Source of the DNA: an uncultured Propionibacteriaceae bacterium
GTDB lineage: Bacteria; Actinomycetota; Actinomycetes; Propionibacteriales; Propionibacteriaceae
Reading direction: 5' to 3'
Assembly (NCBI GenBank): GCA_938046585.1
Contig: CALIWR010000030.1
Span: forward strand, 62,001-126,000
Length of the DNA stretch: 64,000 bases
Below the pieces are notes generated by a model, which did no database searches, was not told where the DNA came from, and saw nothing but the letters and a program-made list of their open reading frames with translations. Both the position numbers and the translations under genes were made by a program. Numbering within the stretch: the first letter of the stretch is position 1; each line of letters begins with the position of its first letter. This document shows positions 17,393 through 25,302 of this stretch, in pieces.

Positions 17393-18895
17393 GTGACCAG
17401 AGCCATTAAAGTAACCCTCGCCATCGCCTTGATAGCGACATCCGCCCTCGTCGTAGGAGTCTGGCGGTCGTGGGGCGCGAACGCCTGCGAGGCGATGGTG
17501 AATCCTATTTACCAACGCACCGGTCCGGCCGAGGAGACCCTGCTGACCCCCTGGAAACAGGAGGCTGAGAAAGCCGCCCAGACCTACGGCTACAGCCGCG
17601 ACCTGGGGACGCCGTTCGCTGCGAGCACCACCTCGGCGCCCGGCCTGGTCCCGATTCACCGGCTCTACCGGGCTGCCAGCAATGACTTCATGTGGATCGC
17701 GGCCGGCGCTGAGAAAGACAGTGCGATCGGCAGCTTCGGCTACACCGACGCCGGCGTGAACTTCTACGCCCTGCCCAGCCCGAGCGGCTGCGGCGTGCCG
17801 GTGGTGCGTTTCCTGAAGGGCCCACGTCACCAGTACGCGGTCTCGCAGCAGGAGCAGGACGCACTGACCAACGCCGGCTGGACTAAGGAAGGGGTGGCCT
17901 TCTACGGCGCCCGGACTACCGCGGCCACGGCCGACCCGACAGCCACCGACCCGGCCGCCACGGATTCAATCTTCGGCCTGGCGGCCCTGCCCGACACCCA
18001 GAACGAGGTGCACCACCCCTCCGACACCCGGTCTCGGGACCGGATGCAGTGGCTGGTCAGCAACCAGAAGACGCTCGACCTGCGCTACGTGTTGCACTCC
18101 GGCGACGTGACGAACTGGGGTTGGCTGGAGCCGTCGCAGTACCAGGTCGCTGACCGGGCCTTCGCGATCCTCGACCAGGCCAAGATCCCGTACCAGGCGG
18201 CGATCGGGAACCACGACACCCGCGCCGTGGGCTACAACGGTGATCCGAAGAATCCCGGACCGGGCGGTTCGGCGTACATGTTCCACCCGGACTGCCCGAA
18301 GAAGCTGGGCGCCGACCAGTGCAACACCGCCAAGCTGGTGCGCCAGACCCAGGAGTGGAACGCCACCTTCCCGAGCAGCCGGTTCGTCAACGTCGGCGGG
18401 ACCTTCGAGCCGAACAAGAGCGACAACATGTACCAGACATTCTCCGCCGGCGGGGTGGACTGGTTGGTGCTGACCCTGGAGCTCTACCCGCGTAAGGAGG
18501 CGGTGGCCTGGGCAAGCGAGGTGGTCAAGGCCAACCCCAAGCGGAACGTGATCGTGGTGACCCATTCGTACCTGACCGGTTCGCTCGACATCCGCCAGGA
18601 CGCCGAGTACGGCGCGACCTCACCGCAGTACCTGTTCGACAACCTGATCAAGGTCTACCCGAACATCAAGATGGTCTTCTGCGGCCACACCGGCCAGTGG
18701 GGGACGAAGATCCACCAGGGCGCCAACGGCAATACGATCGTCTCGTACCTCACCGCGCTGCACTCCTCGGACAACCCGGTGCGGACCCTGGAGATCAACA
18801 CCGCCACCGGCCTGGTCACCAGCAAGCTGGTCACCCCCAACCGGGGCACCTCTCAGCCCGACAACACTCAGGTGACGCTGTCCCTGGTCCGCTGA
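17393..18895 (+). CDS. Secreted calcineurin-like metallophosphoesterase with DUF5648-type domain
   Basis: 500 residues. A hydrophobic signal or anchor (IKVTLAIALIATSALVVGVW) leads to a region of about 130 residues with the lactocepin-like pattern LYRAASNDFMWIA ... FGYTDAGVNFYAL ... AFYGA, typical of the DUF5648 beta-propeller-like module. A short Thr/Ala/Asp linker precedes the phosphoesterase: LPDTQNE, HSGDVTNWG, AIGNHDTR, VVTHSYL and FCGHTGQ supply the metal ligands. The enzyme probably acts outside the membrane on a phosphoester of unknown identity. Start GTG 17393 is chosen because GGAG lies 6 bases upstream and the signal peptide then begins at once; an in-frame ATG is at 17351. Confidence 0.85.
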   Translation: MTRAIKVTLAIALIATSALVVGVWRSWGANACEAMVNPIYQRTGPAEETLLTPWKQEAEKAAQTYGYSRDLGTPFAASTTSAPGLVPIHRLYRAASNDFMWIAAGAEKDSAIGSFGYTDAGVNFYALPSPSGCGVPVVRFLKGPRHQYAVSQQEQDALTNAGWTKEGVAFYGARTTAATADPTATDPAATDSIFGLAALPDTQNEVHHPSDTRSRDRMQWLVSNQKTLDLRYVLHSGDVTNWGWLEPSQYQVADRAFAILDQAKIPYQAAIGNHDTRAVGYNGDPKNPGPGGSAYMFHPDCPKKLGADQCNTAKLVRQTQEWNATFPSSRFVNVGGTFEPNKSDNMYQTFSAGGVDWLVLTLELYPRKEAVAWASEVVKANPKRNVIVVTHSYLTGSLDIRQDAEYGATSPQYLFDNLIKVYPNIKMVFCGHTGQWGTKIHQGANGNTIVSYLTALHSSDNPVRTLEINTATGLVTSKLVTPNRGTSQPDNTQVTLSLVR

Positions 18896-18906
18896 GTTCC
18901 CCGCGT

Positions 18907-18926
18907 AGCTGAGCTCCTGCTCGGCT
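18907..18926. terminator. Candidate stem-loop terminator between convergent genes
   Basis: AGCTGAG (18907-18913) and CTCGGCT (18920-18926) form a 7-base stem with one G-U pair and a 6-base loop, 11 bases after the phosphoesterase stop. There is no T-run, as is common in high-GC actinobacteria. It lies between two converging transcripts and could serve both. Confidence 0.35.
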
Positions 18927-18965
18927 TGGATCCCTGGGCCGCGGCTACCGGACCCGGACGGTCGA

Positions 18966-19220
18966 TCAGACCGCTTCGGAGTCGGTATCCGCGGCCCTGG
19001 CGGGTTCCTCGAGGGAGACGAACCGCCACACCGTCATCGCCACCGCGATCCCGACCATGACCAGCCCGGCCCACAAGTTGGCGTTGATGTTGCCGGTCTT
19101 AGCCATCTCGTCTGGCCCGTTACGGAAGACCGAGCAGACGATCAGGTAGCAGCCGATGATCCCCAAGACTGCGGCGATCACGGTTCGGATGTCAGACATG
19201 ATCCGGGTAAAGAACGACAT
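18966..19220 (-). CDS. Small two-helix membrane protein downstream of SLC5 symporter
   Basis: 84 residues from ATG 19220, with AAGGAG just upstream. Two transmembrane helices (TVIAAVLGIIGCYLIVCSVF and LWAGLVMVGIAVAMTVWRFV) are joined by a short loop (RNGPDEMAKTGNINANL), with a charged C-terminus (EEPARAADTDSEAV). Start codon lies 13 bp downstream of the symporter stop on the same strand, so the two are very likely one operon. Actinobacterial and planctomycete sugar symporters are often followed by such small membrane proteins; function unknown, possibly an accessory subunit. Confidence 0.8.
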   Translation of the reverse strand: MSFFTRIMSDIRTVIAAVLGIIGCYLIVCSVFRNGPDEMAKTGNINANLWAGLVMVGIAVAMTVWRFVSLEEPARAADTDSEAV

Positions 19221-19233
19221 GGTCGGCTCCTTC

Positions 19234-20976
19234 TCAGCGGAAGATGGAATTGAGCAGGACGACCAACGCACCCGCGCAGATCGCCAGCGGCACCGGGCGG
19301 CGCAGCAGCGGCAGCAGCCGCTCGTTCGGGTCGGTCCGCCTCTCGCGCGGGGTCAGCGAGTAGACGAAGCCAACTAGCTCGGATTCGGGCTTAGGTTTCG
19401 TCAGGTACGACACACCGAGCGTGACCACGAGATCGACCATGAAGGCGGTGCCGGCCGCCAGGAAGGCCAGCCCTTGGCCAGGCAGGTGCAGCCTGCCGGT
19501 CCAGCTCGCCACATTGAGACCGAGCGCAGCCAGGGTCCCTGCCGCCAGGCCCGCCCAGCCGGCATGGCTGGTTGCCCGCTTCCAGAACATCCCCAGGATG
19601 AACGTGGCGAACAGGGGCGCATTAAACATCGAGAACAGCTGCTGCAGGTAGTCCATGAGGTTGGAGTACCCGGAGGCGATCAGCGCCGTAAAGATCGCGA
19701 TGACGGTCGCGGCGGCGGTGGTCAGGTGCCCGATCCGCAGGTAGGTGGCGTCGTCGGCGTCTCGGTTGAGATAGTGCTCGTACAGGTCGACGATGAAGAC
19801 CGTGTTGAAGGCCGAGATGTTCGCGGCCATGCCGGCCATGAAGGAGGCCAGCAGGCCGGTGATCGCCAGGCCGAGCAGGCCATTAGGAAGCACGTCGCGC
19901 ATCAGCAGCAGGACCGCGTCGTTGTACGTGACGGTGCTGCTCGTTAGATCCCCGCCGCTCAGCGAGAGCCGCTTAAGCTCGACGATCTCGCTGACCTGGA
20001 CGGCGGCCACCATGCCCGGGATGATCACCAGGAACGGCACCACCATCTTGGCGAAGGTGCCGATGATCGGGGCCGAACGGGCCGCCGTGATCGAATCGGC
20101 AGCCATCGCGCGCTGCACCTCGACGAAGTTCGTCGTCCAGTACCCGAAAGACAAGACAAAGCCCAGCCCGAAGACGATGCCGAAGGCTGACAACGCCGGA
20201 GAGTTGAAACCGGACAGCAGCAGACCTGGCCAGGAATGCAGCTGGTTCTCCGGCTGGGCGTAGGCGCCGGTGCCGTACTGCTGGGCGGCCTCGGTGATCT
20301 TGGCGGTCAGACCCTGCCACCAGCCAACCCGGTGCAGTCCGATCAGGGTCAGCGGCAGCAGTGCGACCACGATGACGAAGAATTGCAGCACCTCGTTGTA
20401 GATCGCGGCGGACAGGCCCCCGAGGCTGATGTAGCTAAAGACGATCACGGCAGCCACGATCAGCGCCACCCACAGCGGCCAGCCGAGGAGCCGGTTGACG
20501 ATGGAGCCGAGCAGGAACAGGTTCACCCCGGCGATCAGCAGCTGAGCCAGCGCGAACGAGATCGCGTTGATCAGGTGGGCGGGTCGGCCGTACCGCTTAA
20601 GCATGAACTGGGGCACCGAGCGCACCCCGGAGCCGTAGTAGAAGGGCATCATGACCAGGCCGAGGAAGATCATGGCCGGGATCGCACCGACCCAGAAGTA
20701 GTGGAAAGTCGGCAGTCCGTACTGGGCACCGTTGGCGGACATACCCATAATCTCGACGGCGCCCAGATTGGCCGAGACAAAAGCGATCCCAGTGACCCAG
20801 GCCGGCAGGGACCGGCCGGAGGTCAGAAAGTCATCCGATGAGGCGGTTCGGCGTTTCGCCATGAAACCCACAGCGAGGACGAAACCGAAGTAGACCACGA
20901 TCGGGAAGTAGTCGTACCAGCGGGCATCGAGAAGCGTGTCCCCAACAGCCGGCACCAGCAGCGGCGAAACAAGCAT
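19234..20976 (-). CDS. Sodium:solute symporter, SLC5/SSS family (sugar-type)
   Basis: 580 residues, about 14 transmembrane helices, from ATG 20976 with GGAGGT upstream. SSS features are the first helix stretch YFPIVVYFGFVLAVGFMAKRR, DDFLTSGRSLPAWVTGIAFVSANLGAVEIMGM, the GLSAAIYNEVLQFF segment and YWTTNFVEVQRAMAA, all typical of SGLT-like sodium/sugar symporters rather than proline or pantothenate carriers. It would import a sugar or polyol with Na+. The gradient may be fed by the Na+-pumping decarboxylase encoded at 48.6-52.2 kb. The large frame continues upstream without family similarity. The promoter region is shared with the divergent membrane-protein gene. Confidence 0.92.
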   Translation of the reverse strand: MLVSPLLVPAVGDTLLDARWYDYFPIVVYFGFVLAVGFMAKRRTASSDDFLTSGRSLPAWVTGIAFVSANLGAVEIMGMSANGAQYGLPTFHYFWVGAIPAMIFLGLVMMPFYYGSGVRSVPQFMLKRYGRPAHLINAISFALAQLLIAGVNLFLLGSIVNRLLGWPLWVALIVAAVIVFSYISLGGLSAAIYNEVLQFFVIVVALLPLTLIGLHRVGWWQGLTAKITEAAQQYGTGAYAQPENQLHSWPGLLLSGFNSPALSAFGIVFGLGFVLSFGYWTTNFVEVQRAMAADSITAARSAPIIGTFAKMVVPFLVIIPGMVAAVQVSEIVELKRLSLSGGDLTSSTVTYNDAVLLLMRDVLPNGLLGLAITGLLASFMAGMAANISAFNTVFIVDLYEHYLNRDADDATYLRIGHLTTAAATVIAIFTALIASGYSNLMDYLQQLFSMFNAPLFATFILGMFWKRATSHAGWAGLAAGTLAALGLNVASWTGRLHLPGQGLAFLAAGTAFMVDLVVTLGVSYLTKPKPESELVGFVYSLTPRERRTDPNERLLPLLRRPVPLAICAGALVVLLNSIFR

Positions 20977-21149
20977 CGGCGACCTCCATGTCGTCAGGCG
21001 CCCAGGACGGGCGGCGCACTGGCATCGTAGACCGGCTGATCTGCCAGAACCACTGATACTGCACAGATTCTGGACAAGGGCCGGTTGGCCTGCCCGTCCG
21101 GTCCCCTCCCGGTGTGAATCCGGTCGGCGCCTGCCAGCACACTGGTGGT

Positions 21150-24100
21150 ATGGGCGACAATGAGCTCCAGCGGGCCTTCGATGCCGGATTCCAGGCCGGC
21201 TATGCTGCGGGTCTGCGCGACAGACGGCAGTCGGCAGGCTCCCCGCCGCAGGCGATGCCAACGCGTCCGGAGGTCGCGGCCCCGGCCGGTCTAGTCCCGC
21301 CGGCGCGTCCGGTACCGCCGCCGCTGACACCGGCCCAGCTGGCGCAGCACCGCCAACGTGTGGCGAACCGCAATCTGAACAGTCTGCTGTACCTGTCCAG
21401 CCTGTTGCTGATTGGGGCTGCGGCGGCGCTGCTAGCCGGCCCGTCGTCCAGCAGCGTCAAGCTGGCCGGGGTGTGGGGTCTGGTCGGGTTGTTTTTCGGT
21501 TCCGGACTGGTGTTGGTACGCACGATCGCCCGGCTCCGCCCAGCCGGGATGGCCTTCGTCTGGACCGGGTTAGCGATCATCCCCTTTGGGGGGGTGGCCT
21601 TGGCTGTCTTCACCGCGATGCCGAACCGGCTGGCCTGGATGCTTACCTCGCTAGTCGCGCTGGCGGCCCTGGCGGCGGCGCTAATCGTGATCCGGCGCCC
21701 GGAATTGGGATATCTGAGTGTTCTGACTGTGGTCTCGTTGGTGGTCTCAGGCACGGCGGTGCTGCCGGTCTCGAACGCTTGGATGCTGGTGGCGCTGGTG
21801 GTGACCGGTTTGGGCGCCACCTTGGCGCGGCGGATGCTGCCGCGACGCCATATCACGGCTCTACTGCACCGTCCTTCCGAGATCACCACCTGGGCCGTCA
21901 CCCCGGTCGCCATCGTGATCAGCTGGGGCTCGGTGTCCGCCGCGGAGCAGGTGGCGGTAGCCCTGGCCGGCAGCATCCAGTACGCGGTCGCCTGGGTGAT
22001 GGAGAGCTCCTGGCCTCGTTTTGTCGCAGTCCGGGTGCTGCTGCTGATCACCCTGCTCGAGGCCTACGCGGCCTTCCCGACCGGCCGGTACGGGGCGTTG
22101 GCGACAGCCATCACCGGATCGGCGCTGGCAGCTTTCTCGGCCTGGTTGCTGACCTGGCCGCGTCTGACCCCCAGCCGGGCTGGCCGGGACCGGCTGCTGG
22201 GGCCCGACAAAGTCAGCCGCGCCGCAGCGAGCAAGACCTCCTCGTCGACTGCCTCGCCGGCCGACACGAACCGCCCTGCCGCGGGTCATCCACCGGCCGC
22301 CGCAGCCACCCGGCAGCCGACGCCGAACCCGGACCAGGCGACGTCGGAGCCCCAGCAGACCCACGAAACCCAGCCGCCAGCGGTCCAGCAGCCGGTGCCG
22401 ACGGTCGGCTACCCGGTCACTGCGACAGCTCCGCAGTCCCCGGGCGCGCCGGCCACCGTCCGTACCAGCTACGGGATGGTGCCCGCGGTGCCTGCCGGTG
22501 CACCGAGGTCAGCCCGGACCGGGTCCCCAGCGGCGCGGGGTCCGGTCGATCCGCGGGCCGTCGAACGGCTGCTGGAGCAGACCCTGATCGGAGTTGGCCT
22601 GGCCACGATCGCCAGCGCTTGGCTTTGGCGCAGTATCCATGTCAGCAGCTGGTTCGATTTCAGCAGCTGGTTCTCGGTGCTGATCGCGGTGCTGCTGACC
22701 CTGACCGCTGCCGGGTGCAGTCTGCTGCTACGTAATCTGCCGCTGGCCATGGTCGCCGGGGCCGCGTCCTTCCTGATTCCGGTGACCAGCCCGTTCGCCG
22801 CCTGGGGGGTCTATGACGCGACCAGCAACACCATGCTCGGTGCGCTGGTCACCATCTTGGCGATCCGAACCCCACCGCGTCGACGCGGCTGGGTGCTTCT
22901 GGCTGCGACGGTCGGCTGCGGGCACCTGCTACTCGGCAGCGTGGCCGGCTACGGCTACGCCCCGGCCCGACAGGTGTTCTTGTCCCTGGTCGCCGTGGTG
23001 GGGATGGCGGCGATCGCGAAGGCCGCCCGGCTACGGGCATTGCGGGTGACGATCGTGGTCCCGGCGGCGATCGCCCTCGACTTGTTGCTCAGCGAGAGCG
23101 GCGTACCCTCCGCCTGGCGCTGGGTGGCGGTGCCCCTGGTCGCGCTGGTAGGCCTGGTGACCTGGATGCTGCTCGACTTCCGTCGTCCCCAGGGTCTCGG
23201 CCTAACCCTCGCCCTGGCTGGCGGGGCCTCGGTGGCGGCGCCCTGGCTGGCAGTTCAGCTGCTGTCCAGCATATCGGGGCCTGACATCGCAGGAGAGGTA
23301 GGTCTGCTGGCCTCAATCGCGGTAGTTGCTTTCCTCTGGTTGAAGGCCCACCGGCGGGTCTATCTGGGGACCCTGGTCAGTCTCGGAGCCTGGACGGTGC
23401 TCGTCTGCATGGTGCAGAACAACGCCTACCTGGCCTTGCCGCCGTTGATCCTGCTGACCGGGATCGCCTGGTTCGTCGCCCTGCCCGCCACTGACCCGGT
23501 CCCGACTGGGCTCGGCGCCGGGATCGGCGCCGGCCTGCAGGTGCTAGCCGCGATCGTCTGCTGGACGGCCTGGCCGATCAACGACGTCGCGGTCGCGGTC
23601 GGCTACATCCACGCCGCCGCCGGGATCCTGGCTGCCGCGACCCTGTGGTGGCGGCGTCACACCATCCCGATGCTTCCGGCGGTGTTGGCGATGCCGACCG
23701 TCTTGGTCGGCCTAGTCGCCCTCAACGGGAACTACGTCACCTTGTTCCTCGCCGAGCAGATTGCGATCGTTGTGCTGGGGACCTGGCTCGAGCGGCGCTG
23801 GGCGATCTGGTGGGGCCTGATCACTAGCACCCTGACAATCTTGATCTTCGTCCGCGGGGACCGGTTCTTCCAGCTGATCCTGCTCGCGGTGACCATGATC
23901 GCGGTCGTGGTCTGGCGGTTGCTGCGGCAAAGTCACCGCCCCGAGCGGCCGACCCCGCCCCTACCGACCCCGTCGGCGGCCAACCGGCCAGCTCCCCCGT
24001 CATCTCCGGGGCCGCCCGATCCGGGTCCGCAACCGGCAGCCCCGGACGGCCCCGGGCCCCGGCCGCCCGACCAGCCACCGGCGGCCGGTTCGTCCAAGCC

Positions 24101-24206
24101 GCATCCGCACCGGCCCGACCACATGACCCACGGGCCCCGTTCCCAATCGGCCCGGGCCGAGGCGATGAGTCAGCGTTCCCACCCACCGGACGCCGACCGG
24201 CACTGA
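21150..24206 (+). CDS. Giant polytopic membrane protein (SCO7613-like)
   Basis: 1018 residues. Begins GDNELQRAFDAGFQAGYAAGLRDRRQ, a soluble helix, then more than 20 hydrophobic segments in two blocks. They are separated by a Pro/Thr/Gln/Ala-rich cytoplasmic or external loop of about 130 residues (about 360-480), and a Pro-rich, basic tail follows the second block. The segment NLNSLLYLSSLLLIGAAAALLAG resembles the repeated helices of the large actinobacterial family named after SCO7613. No catalytic motif is visible; function unknown. ATG 21150 is preceded by GGTGG; a longer frame from 21114 is less likely. It converges tightly (14 bp) on the lipoprotein gene. Confidence 0.75.
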   Translation: MGDNELQRAFDAGFQAGYAAGLRDRRQSAGSPPQAMPTRPEVAAPAGLVPPARPVPPPLTPAQLAQHRQRVANRNLNSLLYLSSLLLIGAAAALLAGPSSSSVKLAGVWGLVGLFFGSGLVLVRTIARLRPAGMAFVWTGLAIIPFGGVALAVFTAMPNRLAWMLTSLVALAALAAALIVIRRPELGYLSVLTVVSLVVSGTAVLPVSNAWMLVALVVTGLGATLARRMLPRRHITALLHRPSEITTWAVTPVAIVISWGSVSAAEQVAVALAGSIQYAVAWVMESSWPRFVAVRVLLLITLLEAYAAFPTGRYGALATAITGSALAAFSAWLLTWPRLTPSRAGRDRLLGPDKVSRAAASKTSSSTASPADTNRPAAGHPPAAAATRQPTPNPDQATSEPQQTHETQPPAVQQPVPTVGYPVTATAPQSPGAPATVRTSYGMVPAVPAGAPRSARTGSPAARGPVDPRAVERLLEQTLIGVGLATIASAWLWRSIHVSSWFDFSSWFSVLIAVLLTLTAAGCSLLLRNLPLAMVAGAASFLIPVTSPFAAWGVYDATSNTMLGALVTILAIRTPPRRRGWVLLAATVGCGHLLLGSVAGYGYAPARQVFLSLVAVVGMAAIAKAARLRALRVTIVVPAAIALDLLLSESGVPSAWRWVAVPLVALVGLVTWMLLDFRRPQGLGLTLALAGGASVAAPWLAVQLLSSISGPDIAGEVGLLASIAVVAFLWLKAHRRVYLGTLVSLGAWTVLVCMVQNNAYLALPPLILLTGIAWFVALPATDPVPTGLGAGIGAGLQVLAAIVCWTAWPINDVAVAVGYIHAAAGILAAATLWWRRHTIPMLPAVLAMPTVLVGLVALNGNYVTLFLAEQIAIVVLGTWLERRWAIWWGLITSTLTILIFVRGDRFFQLILLAVTMIAVVVWRLLRQSHRPERPTPPLPTPSAANRPAPPSSPGPPDPGPQPAAPDGPGPRPPDQPPAAGSSKPHPHRPDHMTHGPRSQSARAEAMSQRSHPPDADRH

Positions 24207-24220
24207 GCGGGCCCATCTGT

Positions 24221-24730
24221 TCAGCGCTGACGGTGCTCCAGCCGGCAGTCCCGCTCGGTGCAGGTCAACACAGACCGGTATCTGGCGTCGTGGAAGAGCA
24301 CTGTGGTGGTGCCGTTAGCGGTGAGGTCGGAATCGATGATGAAACTACGAGCAAGGTTGGCCCGGTAGTACGCCAGAACGTCGGCGGCCGCAAGGCCTTC
24401 GAGCCGGTACGAGCTGCCCTGCTCATCCAGGTCGATGTCAGCTGCCTGGGTCTGGCTCGGGTAGGTCATCGCCCAGGGGACACCCTCGGTCAGTCCCAGA
24501 TCGTCAGGTGTCAGCGGATCGGTCGAGGAAGAGGAATCGCTACTGGGAGTGGAGCTGGCCGAGACGGTGGTAGTCGCAGTAGTGGGGCTGGGTCGAGTCG
24601 AGGATGGGCTGGCGGACGTGACGCGGCCGCGGGCTGCCGGCGGTGGGCCGGTGACCGGGACGGTGGCGTTGCCGCAGCCGCTCACCAGTACCCAGGCCAG
24701 CAGCACCGTACCCGCCTTGGCCCTGATCAC
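24221..24730 (-). CDS. Putative lipoprotein
   Basis: 169 residues. The signal peptide ends in a lipobox LVSGC (cysteine about residue 19), followed by a Ser/Thr/Pro-rich linker of about 50 residues and a small C-terminal domain. This includes LEGLAAADVLAYYRANLARS, a helix pattern found in actinobacterial lipoproteins that measure envelope state, and a C-terminal cysteine pair (SVLTCTERDCRLEH). I recognise no named family. The gene ends tail-to-tail with the giant membrane protein and lies downstream of the 37-residue membrane peptide on the same strand. Confidence 0.75.
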   Translation of the reverse strand: MIRAKAGTVLLAWVLVSGCGNATVPVTGPPPAARGRVTSASPSSTRPSPTTATTTVSASSTPSSDSSSSTDPLTPDDLGLTEGVPWAMTYPSQTQAADIDLDEQGSSYRLEGLAAADVLAYYRANLARSFIIDSDLTANGTTTVLFHDARYRSVLTCTERDCRLEHRQR

Positions 24731-24807
24731 TGCCTACTCCTTCCGGCTCAGCCCCCTGCCGTGCCCTGGGCCTACCGTGCCATGGGCTGGGGTGAGGCTG
24801 CGACAGA

Positions 24808-24921
24808 TCAGTGGATCAGAGCTGGCAGCGTATGCCACAAGTAAGAGACGACCGCCATCGCGATCCAGGCAAACAGGCACAGCGCGATGGTACGAGGGGT
24901 GGTGTTCACGGTGGTGTTCAT
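24808..24921 (-). CDS. 37-residue single-pass membrane peptide
   Basis: Short frame with a near-perfect ribosome site (AGGAGG, 6 bases before ATG 24921). The product begins MNTTVNTTPR and consists of one hydrophobic helix (TIALCLFAWIAMAVVSYLWHTL) followed by a short PALIH end. Ten uncharged or polar residues lead the helix. The strong ribosome site, clean topology and its own 77-bp gap to the lipoprotein gene argue for a translated gene. Function unknown; it could be a small transporter subunit, a toxin-like peptide or an envelope-stress peptide. Longer in-frame upstream starts (to 25074) run through the repeat array and are unlikely. Confidence 0.6.
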   Translation of the reverse strand: MNTTVNTTPRTIALCLFAWIAMAVVSYLWHTLPALIH

Positions 24922-24997
24922 CTCGATCCTCCTGCCAAACTCGTTCTGAGATCCAGAATGGCCGGGCCGAGCCGTTGCCGCACGACGGATATTCTGT

Positions 24998-25017
24998 TGT
25001 CGGCAAAACTGCCGACA
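24998..25017. promoter_or_regulatory. Perfect 8-bp hairpin/operator upstream of the membrane peptide
   Basis: TGTCGGCA (24998-25005), loop AAAC, TGCCGACA (25010-25017). It lies 77-96 bases upstream of the peptide start and only 7 bases before the first repeat of the adjacent CRISPR-like array. It could be a dyad operator for the minus-strand gene, or a hairpin marking an array boundary. No T-run follows on either strand. Confidence 0.4.
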
Positions 25018-25024
25018 GTGTCGG

Positions 25025-25173
25025 ATCGCTCTCGCATCCGCGAGAGCCGCCCGGCGTGGGAAAGAAACCATCACCCTGGCCTGGATCGCCTCCGTATCCG
25101 CGAGGGCTGGCCCGCACGCACACGCAGCTGCAATGGAGCCCGGTCATCGCCTCCGTATCTGCGAGGGGTGGCC
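25025..25173. CRISPR. Second short CRISPR-like array, three repeats, type I-E-like geometry
   Basis: Three 28-base units: 25025-25052, 25085-25112 and 25146-25173. Units 2 and 3 share 26 of 28 bases (ATCGCCTCCGTATC at the start); unit 1 shares 21 of 28 with unit 2, and its differences preserve a stem, CTCTCGC/GCGAGAG around ATCC. The two intervening segments are 32 and 33 bases and unrelated, giving starts 60 and 61 bases apart, again the I-E period. The repeat sequence is different from that of the 10988 array and is in the opposite orientation if stems are aligned. No cas genes are near. The remaining intergenic DNA (24922-25302) holds only the hairpin described separately. Confidence 0.45.
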
Positions 25174-25302
25174 GCTTCGCCCAGTCCCCCGCCTTTCTCC
25201 TCACGCCGAGGAGGCCCTCCCGATCGTGGTGAAGCCAGCCGTTTGTCGGTGTTCGTCGTCCAGACCGGGCGCTCCACGGCCGGCAAGCGCCCGCCATGCG
25301 GC

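Noticed and set aside
24811..25302. Upstream extension of the histidine kinase frame through the second array
   Set aside because: The extension has no domain similarity, and the real protein starts at the ATG near 25303-25315; the repeats are non-coding.
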